The position numbers were made by a program, and so were the translations under genes. DNA of 64,000 nt from contig JAYKYS010000006.1 of the NCBI GenBank assembly GCA_036924285.1, forward strand, positions 21,736,001-21,800,000, in the 5' to 3' direction. This DNA is from Asterella californica. Lineage: Eukaryota; Streptophyta; Marchantiopsida; Marchantiales; Aytoniaceae. The notes beneath the pieces are model-generated. The model worked only from the letters and a program-made list of their open reading frames with translations, did no database searches and was not told the origin of the DNA. Of this stretch, positions 12,728 through 23,254 are shown piece by piece (position 1 is the stretch's first letter; each line of letters starts with the position of its first letter).

Positions 12728-12815
12728 AAGAGCTATTGGTCTAGTGGTAAAGCCAAAGCTAAGATTGCAGAGTTAAGGGTACAAGTTCAAGAATAGTGTT
12801 GGGATGGGTGACCTA
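12728..12815 (+). repeat. Pol III promoter-like relic (tRNA/5S-like, SINE-like)
   Basis: TTGGTCTAGTGGTAAAGCC near 12737 matches a tRNA A-box region, and AAGTTCAAGAA about 45 nt later resembles a B box. Immediately after, TTGGGATGGGTGACCTAGTA resembles the conserved 3' part of plant 5S rRNA. A functional tRNA cannot be folded, since the acceptor arms are missing. It is best read as the head of a tRNA-derived SINE or another Pol III-derived relic. Confidence 0.4.
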
Positions 12816-14600
12816 GTAGTTTTACACTTCTCACACAATTGAAACTTGTATACCTCTCTCACGCACGTCAGCAAGCTGGCTTGCGGCGGGCTCGAGCTCG
12901 AGCTCGGACTCCGCTTGGGTAGGAAAAGAAACTCCAAAAACACCACAAGAAGGACACTTGCGAAGAGAACACACTCCAAAATAACAACTTAGAGGTCAAA
13001 AACACACTCCAAGAGGTCGAAATCTGCCAAATTAGCACTCGCATGCAAGTTTACGTCAGATTTTGGACCATCTGCGACCTTCTTCGGCTTGTAACTTCTT
13101 CGATCCTTCACCAAATCGAACGATTTTTTATGCATTGGAATCGTCTTCCCAACGCGCACGTACTGCACTCTTCAGTATCACAAATTGTCGACTCACACCA
13201 ACCCGACGTCCGCCGACGCACTTCTGCCGATCTCAAATTGATCACAAAACTCGTCACAAGAAATTCCAGCAACGCTTTCGCACTATCTCACAACCAAATC
13301 GATCAAGAAGAGATTCAAACGACAGTAATCCACATAACAATCGATCACCCAACCAAAAAGAACCACTCCGCGCACGCACGCACCCGCAAATCGAAGATAT
13401 CAACGATCTGTCCACTTCGGAGATACCACCGGCTGAAATTCGCGACCTGAAATCTCTCAATCAGACCCCGCAATCTGAGTTCTTCAAGTAGATAAATGGT
13501 ATGTACTCACCCCACCATGCCAACGGGCACTAAACAATCACTAAAGTCGAGCCAAATCCACTCTGTGCTCGTAGAGACTCAGATTGCACTCTCAAAGACT
13601 ATCCACCATAGCTAGGAGCTTGAAGGCTCAACTTGAAGAACTAAGGCCTCCAAGTCCTACTTGCGAAGTATACCCCTAGTCGATCATCCCAAGAACTCGT
13701 CCTAACGGCACTAACGACCCTACCCGGATTGACCACTCCGCACTCAGTCAACTTAGTCGATGTGCTAAACTGACATGACATCTTCTTTCGTCTTTATTTT
13801 CATTTCTTGACTTTATGAGCTCAAGGTAAAACTTGTTATTGATGAAAACAAGTTGCCAACTTATAAATCTTCTTTTTGACTTTGAGAATTAGATTTTTTG
13901 ATTTATATATAATTTTTTCTTAAAACTAAGAATTATTTCACAGACAACATCTGTGTCAGTGTATTTATATTCCTCGAAGAGTTTTACACTCGTAATTTAT
14001 TTCTTTAAAAATTTAAGGATTTTTCTGTTTGTTCATAATCAAGTTTAGCTCTTATAATAAATTTTTAAAAATAAAAATTTGATTTTAGAAAAACATATAT
14101 ATTTTTCTAAAGCATGCACTCAAAATTATTGAACAAGGAAAAGTATTTTCCACGGTTAGAGGGTTTCTTGGAGGATTGAGACCACTCTTTCTCTACATGC
14201 TACTCAAAAGTTTTTCTGGTTTGTATATGTAGTGTCCACAATCTGCAAGTTTGGAGGTTTTTTCAAAAAATTTAAGCTAATGACGTATCTATATAATTGA
14301 AATAACCTTATTATTTAAATTTACAATCTGCTTTGCGAGAAGATGAACTTAAGACGAATACGTGAGAACAAGTCAACTTCTTCCGAAGCCGGAAGACGAG
14401 ATCTGGAAGACAGAGTGTGAAGTCTTCCTAAGAAGACTGTGACTGTAACTACGGGAATCACCAACCTCGCACCAACTAGGTGAAGTTAGGTATACGTAAA
14501 GGACAGCCACCGCCGTAGTAGACAGAACCAGCATCGGCAGAGCAATTACCTAAACGCGGGGAGTAGACAGAGAAGTTCAAGAGAAGAGACGCCATACGTT
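12816..14600. other. Non-coding DNA, probably internal retroelement remains
   Basis: Overlapping ORFs at 13043-13491 in two plus frames and one minus frame are low-complexity in composition and resemble no protein I know. A GCTCGAG-rich palindromic patch lies near 12890-12905. The rest is AT-rich. No clear boundaries are seen. Confidence 0.4.
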
Positions 14601-14639
14601 TTTCCTTCTTCCCTACTCATTCAAAATCGAGGAAGATAT

Positions 14640-16100
14640 TGGAGGTGTTGTCATATTGCGTGGCGTTTCACATGATGAAACGGAACTTCAGAAGACACTC
14701 AACTGACATTTGTTCAAGAATCTGCACCCAACTTATCAAGCTGAGCAGGAGCTAAGCTGGGGCTATGCTTGACAAGTTGCCTCTTATCTTGAGTTGAAAT
14801 ATCACCTTGAAAGGAGCGAAAAGTTTCAAAATGCTGAGCTCGCTGAGAAGAGCGACTTCATGCTTTCGGTTGCGAGAAAAAGCGTCCTAAGTAATAGTTA
14901 GTACAAGTCTTAAGTTATGAAAAGTGCGAAAAAGAGAAATCTATCGATTTTGGCTTGGGACTTGATTTCATGATCTGATAAATGAGTGCGTAGGTGTTAG
15001 CGAGTACTACAATTTTGACTCCTCATTCACTAAAAATGGAGCTGTACAGAGAAGTTGGTGTAGGAAAAGCTAGTAAAAACTATAGAGATAATTTCCTTAA
15101 GAATATGTACCAATTGTATTTGCTTTTCAAACGGAAACAGAGGCCATCTCAATGATAAGACGCTCACCTAGGAAGAAAGAGGTCTTCGGATCAAATCCTC
15201 CTGGCCTGTGTTTCTTGTTCCAACATGTTGATCTCTTGGAAGGGAGTCTATGTTGGATATGCAACCGCGTCTTACATATCTAAGGACGAGAGACCGTTAT
15301 ATCTCTTAATCGTGAGCTTCTTGGCCTAAGCCTCCACATGCCACCTTGATTATAGCATGGGAGATACTTGATGCGCATATGGAGGGGCGGTAAGTCCGAT
15401 GAGATGACTTCACAAGTGTAAGGACTTCGGCTCACATTGGATGACCTGTGACTATAACCAAGGTGACATCAAGATGACATCAGGAGTTGGGAAATTTTTA
15501 ATAATCAAGGGTCCAGCTTGGTCAGAGGCCTGCTTGACTGTTATGTAAATAATAAAAAGGGCCTAGCTTAGCAAGGGGCCTGCTTATTTGGTAAGTACGT
15601 CTGCTTATAAGGACCCTAGCTTAGCAAAGGTGGTACGATTTGGAAAAAACATCCGACGAAGGAAGATATTCTTTTTTGCCTAGGAGAAAGCCGTCGAGAC
15701 GCATAGGAGAAGCCAGAGATTGAGAGGGTCGATTTTCTGAAAGATTTCAGTTGGAAAGTTGCCAAAGAGAGAGGAATAAGAGTTAAGAAGCTTGAATTTT
15801 ATCTACAAAACTGTTTGGACGTGCTCTGGTGAGCAGAGAACATCTATTTGAGTGAAAGAGAAGACAATGACTAAGAAGGTCAGATTTCTGAAAGATTTCA
15901 GTGCATTCGCTTAGCAACGAATTGACCGATCTTTGTATTTTCTAGCATTGTTGCTTGTCGTAATGCTCAGATTTTATTTTTTCTAATACATATATTGTTT
16001 TTTCTAATCAGTGTCTATACATCGAAAGTTGCCAAGAAAGGAGTCTCAACCTCGCACTGAGGTCAACCTGAAAAACATGATTTCTGTGTAGCGCACACGA
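14640..16100 (+). mobile_element. Decayed LTR-retroelement fragment (plus orientation)
   Basis: The stretch starting near the GAGTCTATGTTGG string at 15246-15258 aligns, at roughly 70% by eye, with the reverse complement of about 28250-27600. Shared landmarks are ATCTAAGGACG, TTGG(C/T)CTAAGCC, and a GCTTAGC..GGGGCC..GCTT block. TATAAGGACCCTAGCTTAGC at 15604-15623 looks like an LTR TATA/transcription start region. No ORF survives. LTR ends could not be set. Confidence 0.45.
15141..15207 (+). repeat. tRNA-like sequence (tRNA relic or SINE head)
   Basis: AGGCCA and TGGCCT at the two ends can pair as a 6-bp acceptor-like stem. TCTCAATGATAAGACGCTC is A-box-like, and CGGATCAAATCCTCC is one base from a B-box core. 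The 67-nt length is short for a tRNA and no clean anticodon arm forms. I therefore call a degenerate tRNA-derived sequence, not a tRNA gene. Confidence 0.4.
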
Positions 16101-18226
16101 TAAATCGTCGGATCCGTCGTCATCACGCTTGTTTCTTTGTCCATTGTCGATCATTTCTCTTTACATGAAATATTTTTTTGACTTTCTAATATCTGATGCA
16201 TATTTTAGAGATCAAATGTTCACGTTGTCACGATGAATGTATTTCATAAGGAGGACGATGTCGTGTTGTGGATTGACTAGGGTGTGAAACTAGCACATAT
16301 CCTTCATACGTGTTGTGATGTTGTGGAGGCACTGGGACCTAATCGTGTCAAAAGATAAGGCTCCACGTGGACGATCCGTGTAATCTCTGCTGAGTGGAGA
16401 TAATGGTTAGTACTCTTGTCGTCATATGCGAGGTTGCTGTATAAGAAGGGAGGTGCGCGGAGCTTTGGATATAGAGTGTGGAGTATCTAAGTCGAATAGT
16501 GAGTCGGACGAAGAGAGTGACAGTGAGAGTGACAGGCATGAACAGAGACCTCTTTCGTGCTCTTGACCTTCCACTTGCGCATCCGTTCGTCATTAAGCTC
16601 CATTGTCTATCACGTGATCATTTTCGAGTTTTTATGATGGCTCATTGGAGAGAGTCGTTTATGATTGCGATGATGGCCTATCATTTTTCTGATTGTCATT
16701 TACGACGTTGTTTGAGATCTTACTATCTACATCTTGCTCTGATGTGGTATGGATCCTCGATTGGATCTGAACTTTCCAGCGAGAGTTCCGTTCAACATTT
16801 GAGTCGAAATATGTTGTTATAGTCAACCAAAGGTGACGCATCAGGAGTTTGTCATGAGAAATTTTGGAGAGAATTATTACAACCAAATAATAGCTTCATC
16901 CGTTCCTTTTGTAGTTCCGTTTATTGTCAACCATTTTAAGGTCGGCATTCTGACTCTATATTGAGTGTAGTTCGTCTTTCGTGTCTACGTGCTTCTTAAT
17001 CAACGATAATCGTCAACGGCACGTGTTTGTAGTGTGTTCAATATAATCTTTGAGTGCTTAAATGGTACTCATGTTAAAATTTCGCTCCTTGTGAGTTGGT
17101 CATGTGAGTGAAGACAAAAACTTTTTGTCAACTTGTTTCTTATTGGTCGAAAGCTTGATCAATCATCTTTCATCAAGTTCCTTTCACTTTTTCGAAAATT
17201 AGAGACACTTCCCGTGATCCATTTGCGGAGTGTTGGGTATGGTTGGAAGCTTGAGAGACGAGGATGCCCGCGGACTCAATGGTTGCTCGATTTGAAGCAC
17301 GAATGACAACGTTTCGATCAATTGAAGCTGAGAGAGTCAAATTCATGACCAATTTTGTTTTCGAGAGATCTTTCTCACTTTCTAGGAGTTCTGTGAGGTT
17401 GTTGGAGACGAATTGTGTTGCTGGAAAGCTTTTGAGATGGGCTTGTTGATGGGCTTTGAGATCAATCGAGTTCAAGCCGGAGTGAAAGAGTTTAAGACCG
17501 ATTGAAGTTGAGTGTCTCAAATCGGAGGCTATGAGAATAAGCGACTGTAATTAGGAGACATTGAGAGCGATATTGAGAGTTTGGAGTCTAATTTCTATGA
17601 AACTTTCCAGGATTTGAGAAGGTACAGTCAACTACCTACCTGTGAAATTTCAAACCATTTAGATTATCAAATATAAAGATATCGCTGTTCTTTTACACAA
17701 GGGTCTGCGTATCGTCTTGTGTAATGACAGTAAGGGCTTGGATCATTCCGAGAGTTTTGGTTGAGGATCTGTTGGTGAAATTTTAAAGAGTGGTGTGCTG
17801 GTGACACTTTAGCTTCTTGAGAAGTTTGAGCCATTTTAGTCGAGTGGTTTGTGAGCAATCGAGCAGCAAAGTCTGTCGAAATAGTATCATGAATGTTATA
17901 AAATAGTGAACTTTGAAAAGACATAGATATCAACTCAGAGATGATCTCTCTACATGTAATACCTTAATAGAGAGATTATTCTACAGGTTACCTACTGACC
18001 TTGGTTTCATCTCATTCTGAGTTGTGGTTGAAGAGTGACAACGAGATAAATTTGAGAGGTTTTTGCTCTGAAAGACGCAAGAGTTAAGATTCTTTGAAGA
18101 ACAAATCGACCTGGAGCTAGATGAGTATGGAGAGTTGTTGACAGTATTGTCTATGTTTGGATCCTCTCCATACTCGTATGCTTGTTTGTACGCCTAGCCG
18201 GTTTGGTTTGGAGTTATGTGCGAGCA
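16101..18226. repeat. Diverged dispersed repeat upstream of the Gypsy insertion
   Basis: Parts of 17080-17420 resemble the reverse complement of about 63560-63770. Shared words include CCTTGTGAGTT, CTTTTTGT, and GGTATGGTTGG followed by AAGC and GAGAG. Only short ORFs occur. A 12-bp inverted repeat (GAGTATGGAGAG at 18123-18134 and its complement at 18164-18175) lies about 50 bp left of the Gypsy element. Confidence 0.4.
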
Positions 18227-19555
18227 TGTCGAGTTGAGAGTTTTCCTGGGAAGGGCGGAACCTTCTGGCTGTGATATGACCTTGAAGCGTTGTGTTCGGT
18301 CTACTCAGGGAAGCGTTGGGCTTCAAGCTGTGGTTTCTTACTATACAGAGGTAGGCTTCAGATCATAAGGAAACACTATAAACACTCATTCAGGTCGAAT
18401 GGACCCTCCAGTATGTTCAGGAAGCGAAGATCAGATCAGACTAACAGTAATAAGGTCAGACAGCAAACTTTAACGGTCCAGAATCAGAAACATACAATGG
18501 TTCAGGCTTCAGAACTCCTCCTACATGTAAGTGAGGCCCTACTGACCATGCACACGAAGTTTCAGCTTGAGATCAAATCAGAGTGTCGAGATATGGGCAG
18601 AAACGTTCTGAGCAGAGAAATTACGGCAATTTCTGGTACCCAGACAGCTATTTCGACCTAGAACATAGAATTGGCTCGATCACTTTCAAAGATTCTTACA
18701 GGATTTGCAGTAAACAGCTTGCTGGACACTCTTGTGAAGTTGGGCCTCCTGATTGTACACAGAACTCCAGATCTCGCTCTCTGAAGTTGGTGCTCTAGAT
18801 TGAGAGCTTTTCGGACCCCTTCTGCTTCAGCGGTCGCCCCGAATTACTCACAGACTCAATTGACATGAAAATTTGAGGACAGTCGTAGCCCTGCTGCCAA
18901 TGAACGAGACCTCGAAGGTTTGAAGCGATTTTCTCAAATCTACTGCGATTGACACCGAAAACCCCAAAATCAACACAAGTGCTGCAATTCTGGCACAAAT
19001 CGAACTTCAATCAGCCATAACTCCTTCTTTATTGCTCCAAATCGATCAAAAATTTCACTGACAGTGCTTGGCACGACAAACCCTATCTCCCTGTGCTCTC
19101 AGATTTCCAAGTTTTCTCACCAAATGCTCGAACTCCTCTTAAGACCCCTACTACTAAGTTTAGCAGTACACAAAGACAAAATCGGACCAATGGGAGTTCA
19201 TAGCTTCACTCCCTTGTCCTTTTGTGTCCCAAACCATGTGGTGACTTGATTTTGCACATAGGCTACCACGTCGAGCCCCTAAAGTGCCAGCATAGACCCT
19301 AAACTACATGCGAAGACATGTAAAACGACACGTAATCCCGAAAGATAACCTAACCTCGCTAGGAAGCATGCATGGGCGACACGTAATTACAACCCATGAG
19401 CTTAAGTCCATCTACATGGTAATCAACCTACTAAGACTCAAAATATATAACATCCTCCAGTGTCGACTTCTCTGAGGTCTTAATTTCACTCAGAGAGACT
19501 AACGCTTGACAGAGAGGTGAATTATTTACACTGTGAAATGATTCACATCATGACA
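18227..19555 (-). repeat. 3' LTR of the Gypsy element
   Basis: This 1329-bp direct repeat matches 25859-27187. By eye I count 8 substitutions and no indels (about 99.4% identity). The small ORFs inside it also occur in the other LTR and are not genes. Confidence 0.93.
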
Positions 19556-19570
19556 TCCACCCCCTCCAAA
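19556..19570 (-). other. Polypurine tract of the Gypsy element
   Basis: Read on the minus strand, TTTGGAGGGGGTGGA sits directly before the TGTCA start of the 3' LTR. This is the expected place and composition for the plus-strand primer of reverse transcription. Confidence 0.8.
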
Positions 19571-19613
19571 CCTGCACATCCTCCGGCATGTGCCACCCTC
19601 TTCAGTCTTCGGT

Positions 19614-22580
19614 TTATTCTTCATCAGCATCGTTCTCCTCCGCCTCAGCCTCTTCAGTAGCCGAGTCGTCTTCATCTCTTGGCATCCTCTGCTCAGACTC
19701 CAAGAAACTGAACAAATCTACTGATCCTCCACGTTGTTTGAACAACTTCACTCGTTTGCCGGCCACAGATAGTTTCAAAGGAGTACCATCTAGCTCTCGT
19801 AAACTATAAGTGGCATTCTCGTATACATCTAACACAACATAAGGCCCGAACCATCTTCGAGAGAACTTACGAAGTGTAGAATGCTGATTCTCGAGCGTGC
19901 TATCATACACAAGAACCCAATCACCAACACGTATTGGCTTTGGTCGTAGTCGGTGAGTCTTATCGAAACGCTCTTTGTTTCTGACTCGAGCCACCTTCAG
20001 TTTCTCTTGCGCCTCAGCAAGATCCTCCTCCCTTCGCTCCAACTGCCTAGTTCGTAAAGCAAGGAGTGAAGTATGATCTATACCATCTTCCCACTGTAGC
20101 GTAGCCCACGTAGGAAAGTCCTCCTCAGCAGGCATGATCGATTTCTGCCCCAGCATAAGCTCAACTGGCATATAGCCAGTCGTGGTACAGTGTGTAGTTC
20201 TATCAGCCCATAAAGCAAATGGAAGTAGTCTCGGCCATTCCCTAGGCCTACCATCACATGCTTTTACTAAAGCGTGAACAATAGAAGGATGTCCTCGCTC
20301 ACTCTTACCAATACCTTCTGGATTCATGGCAGTAGTAAGCCGAAGCTTTACTCCATAGCGAGCAAAGAACTCCTTCGCTTCTGCACCTCTCAGCTCACCC
20401 CTATCTGCTCGTAGTCTTCCAACAGATCCATAACGACAGATGATATCTTCAAGCATGAATCTACATATGTTCTCCGTAGTCTTCGTTCGCAGAGCTCGTC
20501 CCTCCACGTAGTTGGAGAGATCTTCTCGAGCTAACACCAAGTAGCGCATCCCCCACAGTCCCGGCGGCATCATCACAAGATCAAGGACCCACGAAAAATG
20601 AATACTAGGTGGGTAGGTAGGTACAAGTCCATCTCTGTAACGGACTTTAGAGTAGAACTGGCAGTGCAGACACGACCCAACAAAATCCACTACGTCTTGA
20701 TACAAACCCTTCCACCAGTATCGCTCCTTCATCTTCGTGTATGTAGCCCAAACTCCACGGTGTCCAGCCCACAAGGTGTCATGAAACTCCTTCAGCAGAT
20801 TCAGCTTCGTCAGTTGATCATCCACCACTCTAGCCAGCATCCCATCTCTTCTCTTCGGACGTTTCCATAGATAACCTTCACGTAGAAGGTAACTGTACGC
20901 TTTTCTTCTAATCTCCTTAAACTCTGCATCACTCCAACCCTCTCGTCTGCATAATAAACTCAGATAGTATCCGATATCGCAGAACTTCTCCGTGTATAAC
21001 TCCTCGTAGAACGGCAGTGGTTCCAAGTCTGAAGTCTGTTGACCAACTTGGCACCAAACGTCTCTCTTCTCTTCATCTTCAACTTCTGCAAACATCTCTT
21101 CTTCATCTGTATAACGAGCCCTAGATAACATGTCTGCAACAGGATTATCCTTTCCTGCTATATGTTTCAGCTCAGGGTTCATACTCCGAATATAAGCAAT
21201 CCATCGTAGCATTGCTATGTCTGGAGTATTACAGTTTGCTATCATACCTAGCAAAGGCAAACAATCTGTTTCTACTATCACACGGGCACCTATCAAGAAC
21301 TCTCGATCTACCTTCATAGCAGTAACAGCTCCCCACAACTCACGCTTCACTTGAGGGTAGTTACGTTGTCTATCTGTTAAGATCCGAGCTCCAAACCTAG
21401 AAACAAACCGCACGCCTTCTGCATCTTCTTGACCAACTGCCCATCCAATCGCCTTTGGACTCGTGTCAACAGTCAGTATGATAGGTCTTCCGCTCTCGTA
21501 GCTAAGCCTCTTGAGTATAGGTGGAGACTTCAAAATCTCCTTCAGCTGCTCCATCGTCTCGTGATGTTCTTGCCGCCAAGTAAACCTCTTTCCCTTCCTC
21601 AGAAGTGCATATAGAGGCTCGGCAATGTGTGCATAATGAGGAATACTCACACGAAAGAACACACAAGCTCCTAAGAATCGACGAACCTCAGTGATGTTGG
21701 TACAGTCTGATATCCTTGCTATAGCATCTATCTTCTCTGGGTTCGGCCGTCTTCCAAAAGTACCGCATAAATGACCCACCACCACAATCTCTGACATTCC
21801 AAAACGAGATTTGGTACCTGACAGAGTGAGGTGTACCTCTTCCAAGCGCATCAGAATCTTCTCCACATCTCGGATGTGGTCTGCAACGAACTTTCTGCAA
21901 CCATCAGCAGTCATAGTCTCGTCCTTGTCCTCCACCGGACAGCCTTTCATGGGGATATCATCAAGAAATGGGATAGTAACCTCAGGTACAAACTCTCGTA
22001 ACACCTTATGCATCGCGTTTTGCATATGAGTTACTGAGTTTGTTGCGCCCTGAGGAAGAGTACACATCCGCATCAACCCCAAAGGTGTACGCATGGTAGT
22101 CAGATCTCTACTCTCTAAAGCAAGCTGAAACTGATCGTAACCTGAAAACAGATCTCCAATAGAATAGATAGATCTTCCAGCAAATGCCTCGGCCACTTCA
22201 TCAACCACAGGTCCTGTTCCAACATTTCGAATCGTGATGTTGTTAGCAGGCTGTAAGTCTTGGATGAAGCATAAAGCTCCTGTCTTCTTAGGTACTGTGA
22301 ACCATCGGCTAGAGTACGGAGCCATAGATGGTTCAAGAATACCCATCCGCATTCTCTCCTTCAGTAAGTCAATAACCCTCGGTAGCAAGGCACGAGGGAC
22401 TAGAATCGGCTTCAAGTCCCAAGGTACGTGAGGAACAGTGAAAATAACCATCGGAGCTATCACACTAGGATCCACACAACCAATCTCTCCAGCTGAGAAA
22501 GAAAATGCCTTACCATGGCTAACTATCATCTGCTCAAAAGCTCGTTTCTCCACTTCAGTCAAGAAGCCACCCCCTCCTAT
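19614..22580 (-). CDS. pol: Gypsy pol: reverse transcriptase, RNase H, integrase (open segment)
   Basis: This is an open stretch of nearly 990 codons. It copies element RNA and inserts the DNA. Reverse transcriptase runs from about HVPWDLKPI through SSRWFTVPKK and DLQPANNITI to FLDDIP, whose two catalytic Asp codons are at 21957-21962. The fingers/palm segment SIGDLFSGYDQFQLALESRD is clear. RNase H follows, from TVDTSPKAIGWAVG to GKDNPVADMLSR. The integrase zinc region has H..H and CLHC, then a core containing LDLVMMPPG, RADRGE and NPEGIGKSERGH, then a GPY/F-like RRWFGPYVV. No ATG lies at the N-terminal edge. The frame continues upstream past a TAG at 22581-22583, so this is the downstream part of a longer pol frame and not an independent gene. 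Confidence 0.9.
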   Translation of the reverse strand: MGGGGFLTEVEKRAFEQMIVSHGKAFSFSAGEIGCVDPSVIAPMVIFTVPHVPWDLKPILVPRALLPRVIDLLKERMRMGILEPSMAPYSSRWFTVPKKTGALCFIQDLQPANNITIRNVGTGPVVDEVAEAFAGRSIYSIGDLFSGYDQFQLALESRDLTTMRTPLGLMRMCTLPQGATNSVTHMQNAMHKVLREFVPEVTIPFLDDIPMKGCPVEDKDETMTADGCRKFVADHIRDVEKILMRLEEVHLTLSGTKSRFGMSEIVVVGHLCGTFGRRPNPEKIDAIARISDCTNITEVRRFLGACVFFRVSIPHYAHIAEPLYALLRKGKRFTWRQEHHETMEQLKEILKSPPILKRLSYESGRPIILTVDTSPKAIGWAVGQEDAEGVRFVSRFGARILTDRQRNYPQVKRELWGAVTAMKVDREFLIGARVIVETDCLPLLGMIANCNTPDIAMLRWIAYIRSMNPELKHIAGKDNPVADMLSRARYTDEEEMFAEVEDEEKRDVWCQVGQQTSDLEPLPFYEELYTEKFCDIGYYLSLLCRREGWSDAEFKEIRRKAYSYLLREGYLWKRPKRRDGMLARVVDDQLTKLNLLKEFHDTLWAGHRGVWATYTKMKERYWWKGLYQDVVDFVGSCLHCQFYSKVRYRDGLVPTYPPSIHFSWVLDLVMMPPGLWGMRYLVLAREDLSNYVEGRALRTKTTENICRFMLEDIICRYGSVGRLRADRGELRGAEAKEFFARYGVKLRLTTAMNPEGIGKSERGHPSIVHALVKACDGRPREWPRLLPFALWADRTTHCTTTGYMPVELMLGQKSIMPAEEDFPTWATLQWEDGIDHTSLLALRTRQLERREEDLAEAQEKLKVARVRNKERFDKTHRLRPKPIRVGDWVLVYDSTLENQHSTLRKFSRRWFGPYVVLDVYENATYSLRELDGTPLKLSVAGKRVKLFKQRGGSVDLFSFLESEQRMPRDEDDSATEEAEAEENDADEE

Positions 22581-23254
22581 CTAGAGCTGCTCGAGTGTCT
22601 CTTGAGTAAACTCGTGTCCTATCTGTTTAGGATCTCTCAGTACAGGCTCAGTGGCTACTAACTCCATCTGCTGTCGTGAATGAACAGGTAACTGGGTCGC
22701 CACTGGTTTCACCTTCTTCGCTACAGATTTGTATTTTGTGTGAACCTCTGCTTCTTCACGAGAGCCACACCAGCAGATTGCATCCTTCCATCCACTCTCC
22801 AGTCTCGGATGAGGACGAGATTACAAGCACGAAACAATCTCCTCATAGACCTTACGAGAGTGGATAGGGATCACCACCCTTCCTCCCATCTGCTCCATCA
22901 ACCTATCTATATCATCCAGCCAACGAACAAAAGACTGTACACCTACAAACTCCTCGTAAATACCAGAAATCATCTCATTTTCGTTCAGAACTCCTGTACA
23001 GCGCAGATTTTCTGCATACTTCTCCATCTGCCTTCTACTCTTCTCAGTTAGATCATCTACTCGCGTGAACTCACTCCAATCATCAGAACTGAAAGTCATC
23101 AAACCAGATTTCCAACTATGTACAGTGTGGCAGTTTTCAGAATCTTGAGCAACCTCTTCGTCAACCTCCCGTGATCCCACAGGCTGCTCAAGCGGGATCA
23201 TAGTAGTATCAGATCCATCACTCTTGGTATCTCGACCTACAAGAGTGGTTTCAG
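22581..23254 (-). pseudogene. N-terminal part of the Gypsy pol frame, interrupted by two stops
   Basis: The pol frame lies in the -1 phase relative to gag-protease. From the slippery site it is open to a TAA at 22821-22823. It then continues with protein-like sequence (including KKVKPVATQLP) to a TAG at 22581-22583, and is open again into reverse transcriptase. The residues between and after the stops look like normal linker sequence of this element type, so the stops are probably mutations. Both could arise by one C-to-T change each (CAA to TAA, CAG to TAG). An authentic termination design cannot be excluded without other copies. Confidence 0.65.

Noticed and set aside
13043..13491. Overlapping plus-strand ORFs of 135 and 142 codons
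   Set aside because: They overlap each other and a minus ORF; composition is repetitive and no motif is recognisable.
18290..19249. Four small ORFs repeated at 25922-26881
   Set aside because: They lie within the two LTRs and repeat only because the LTRs do.
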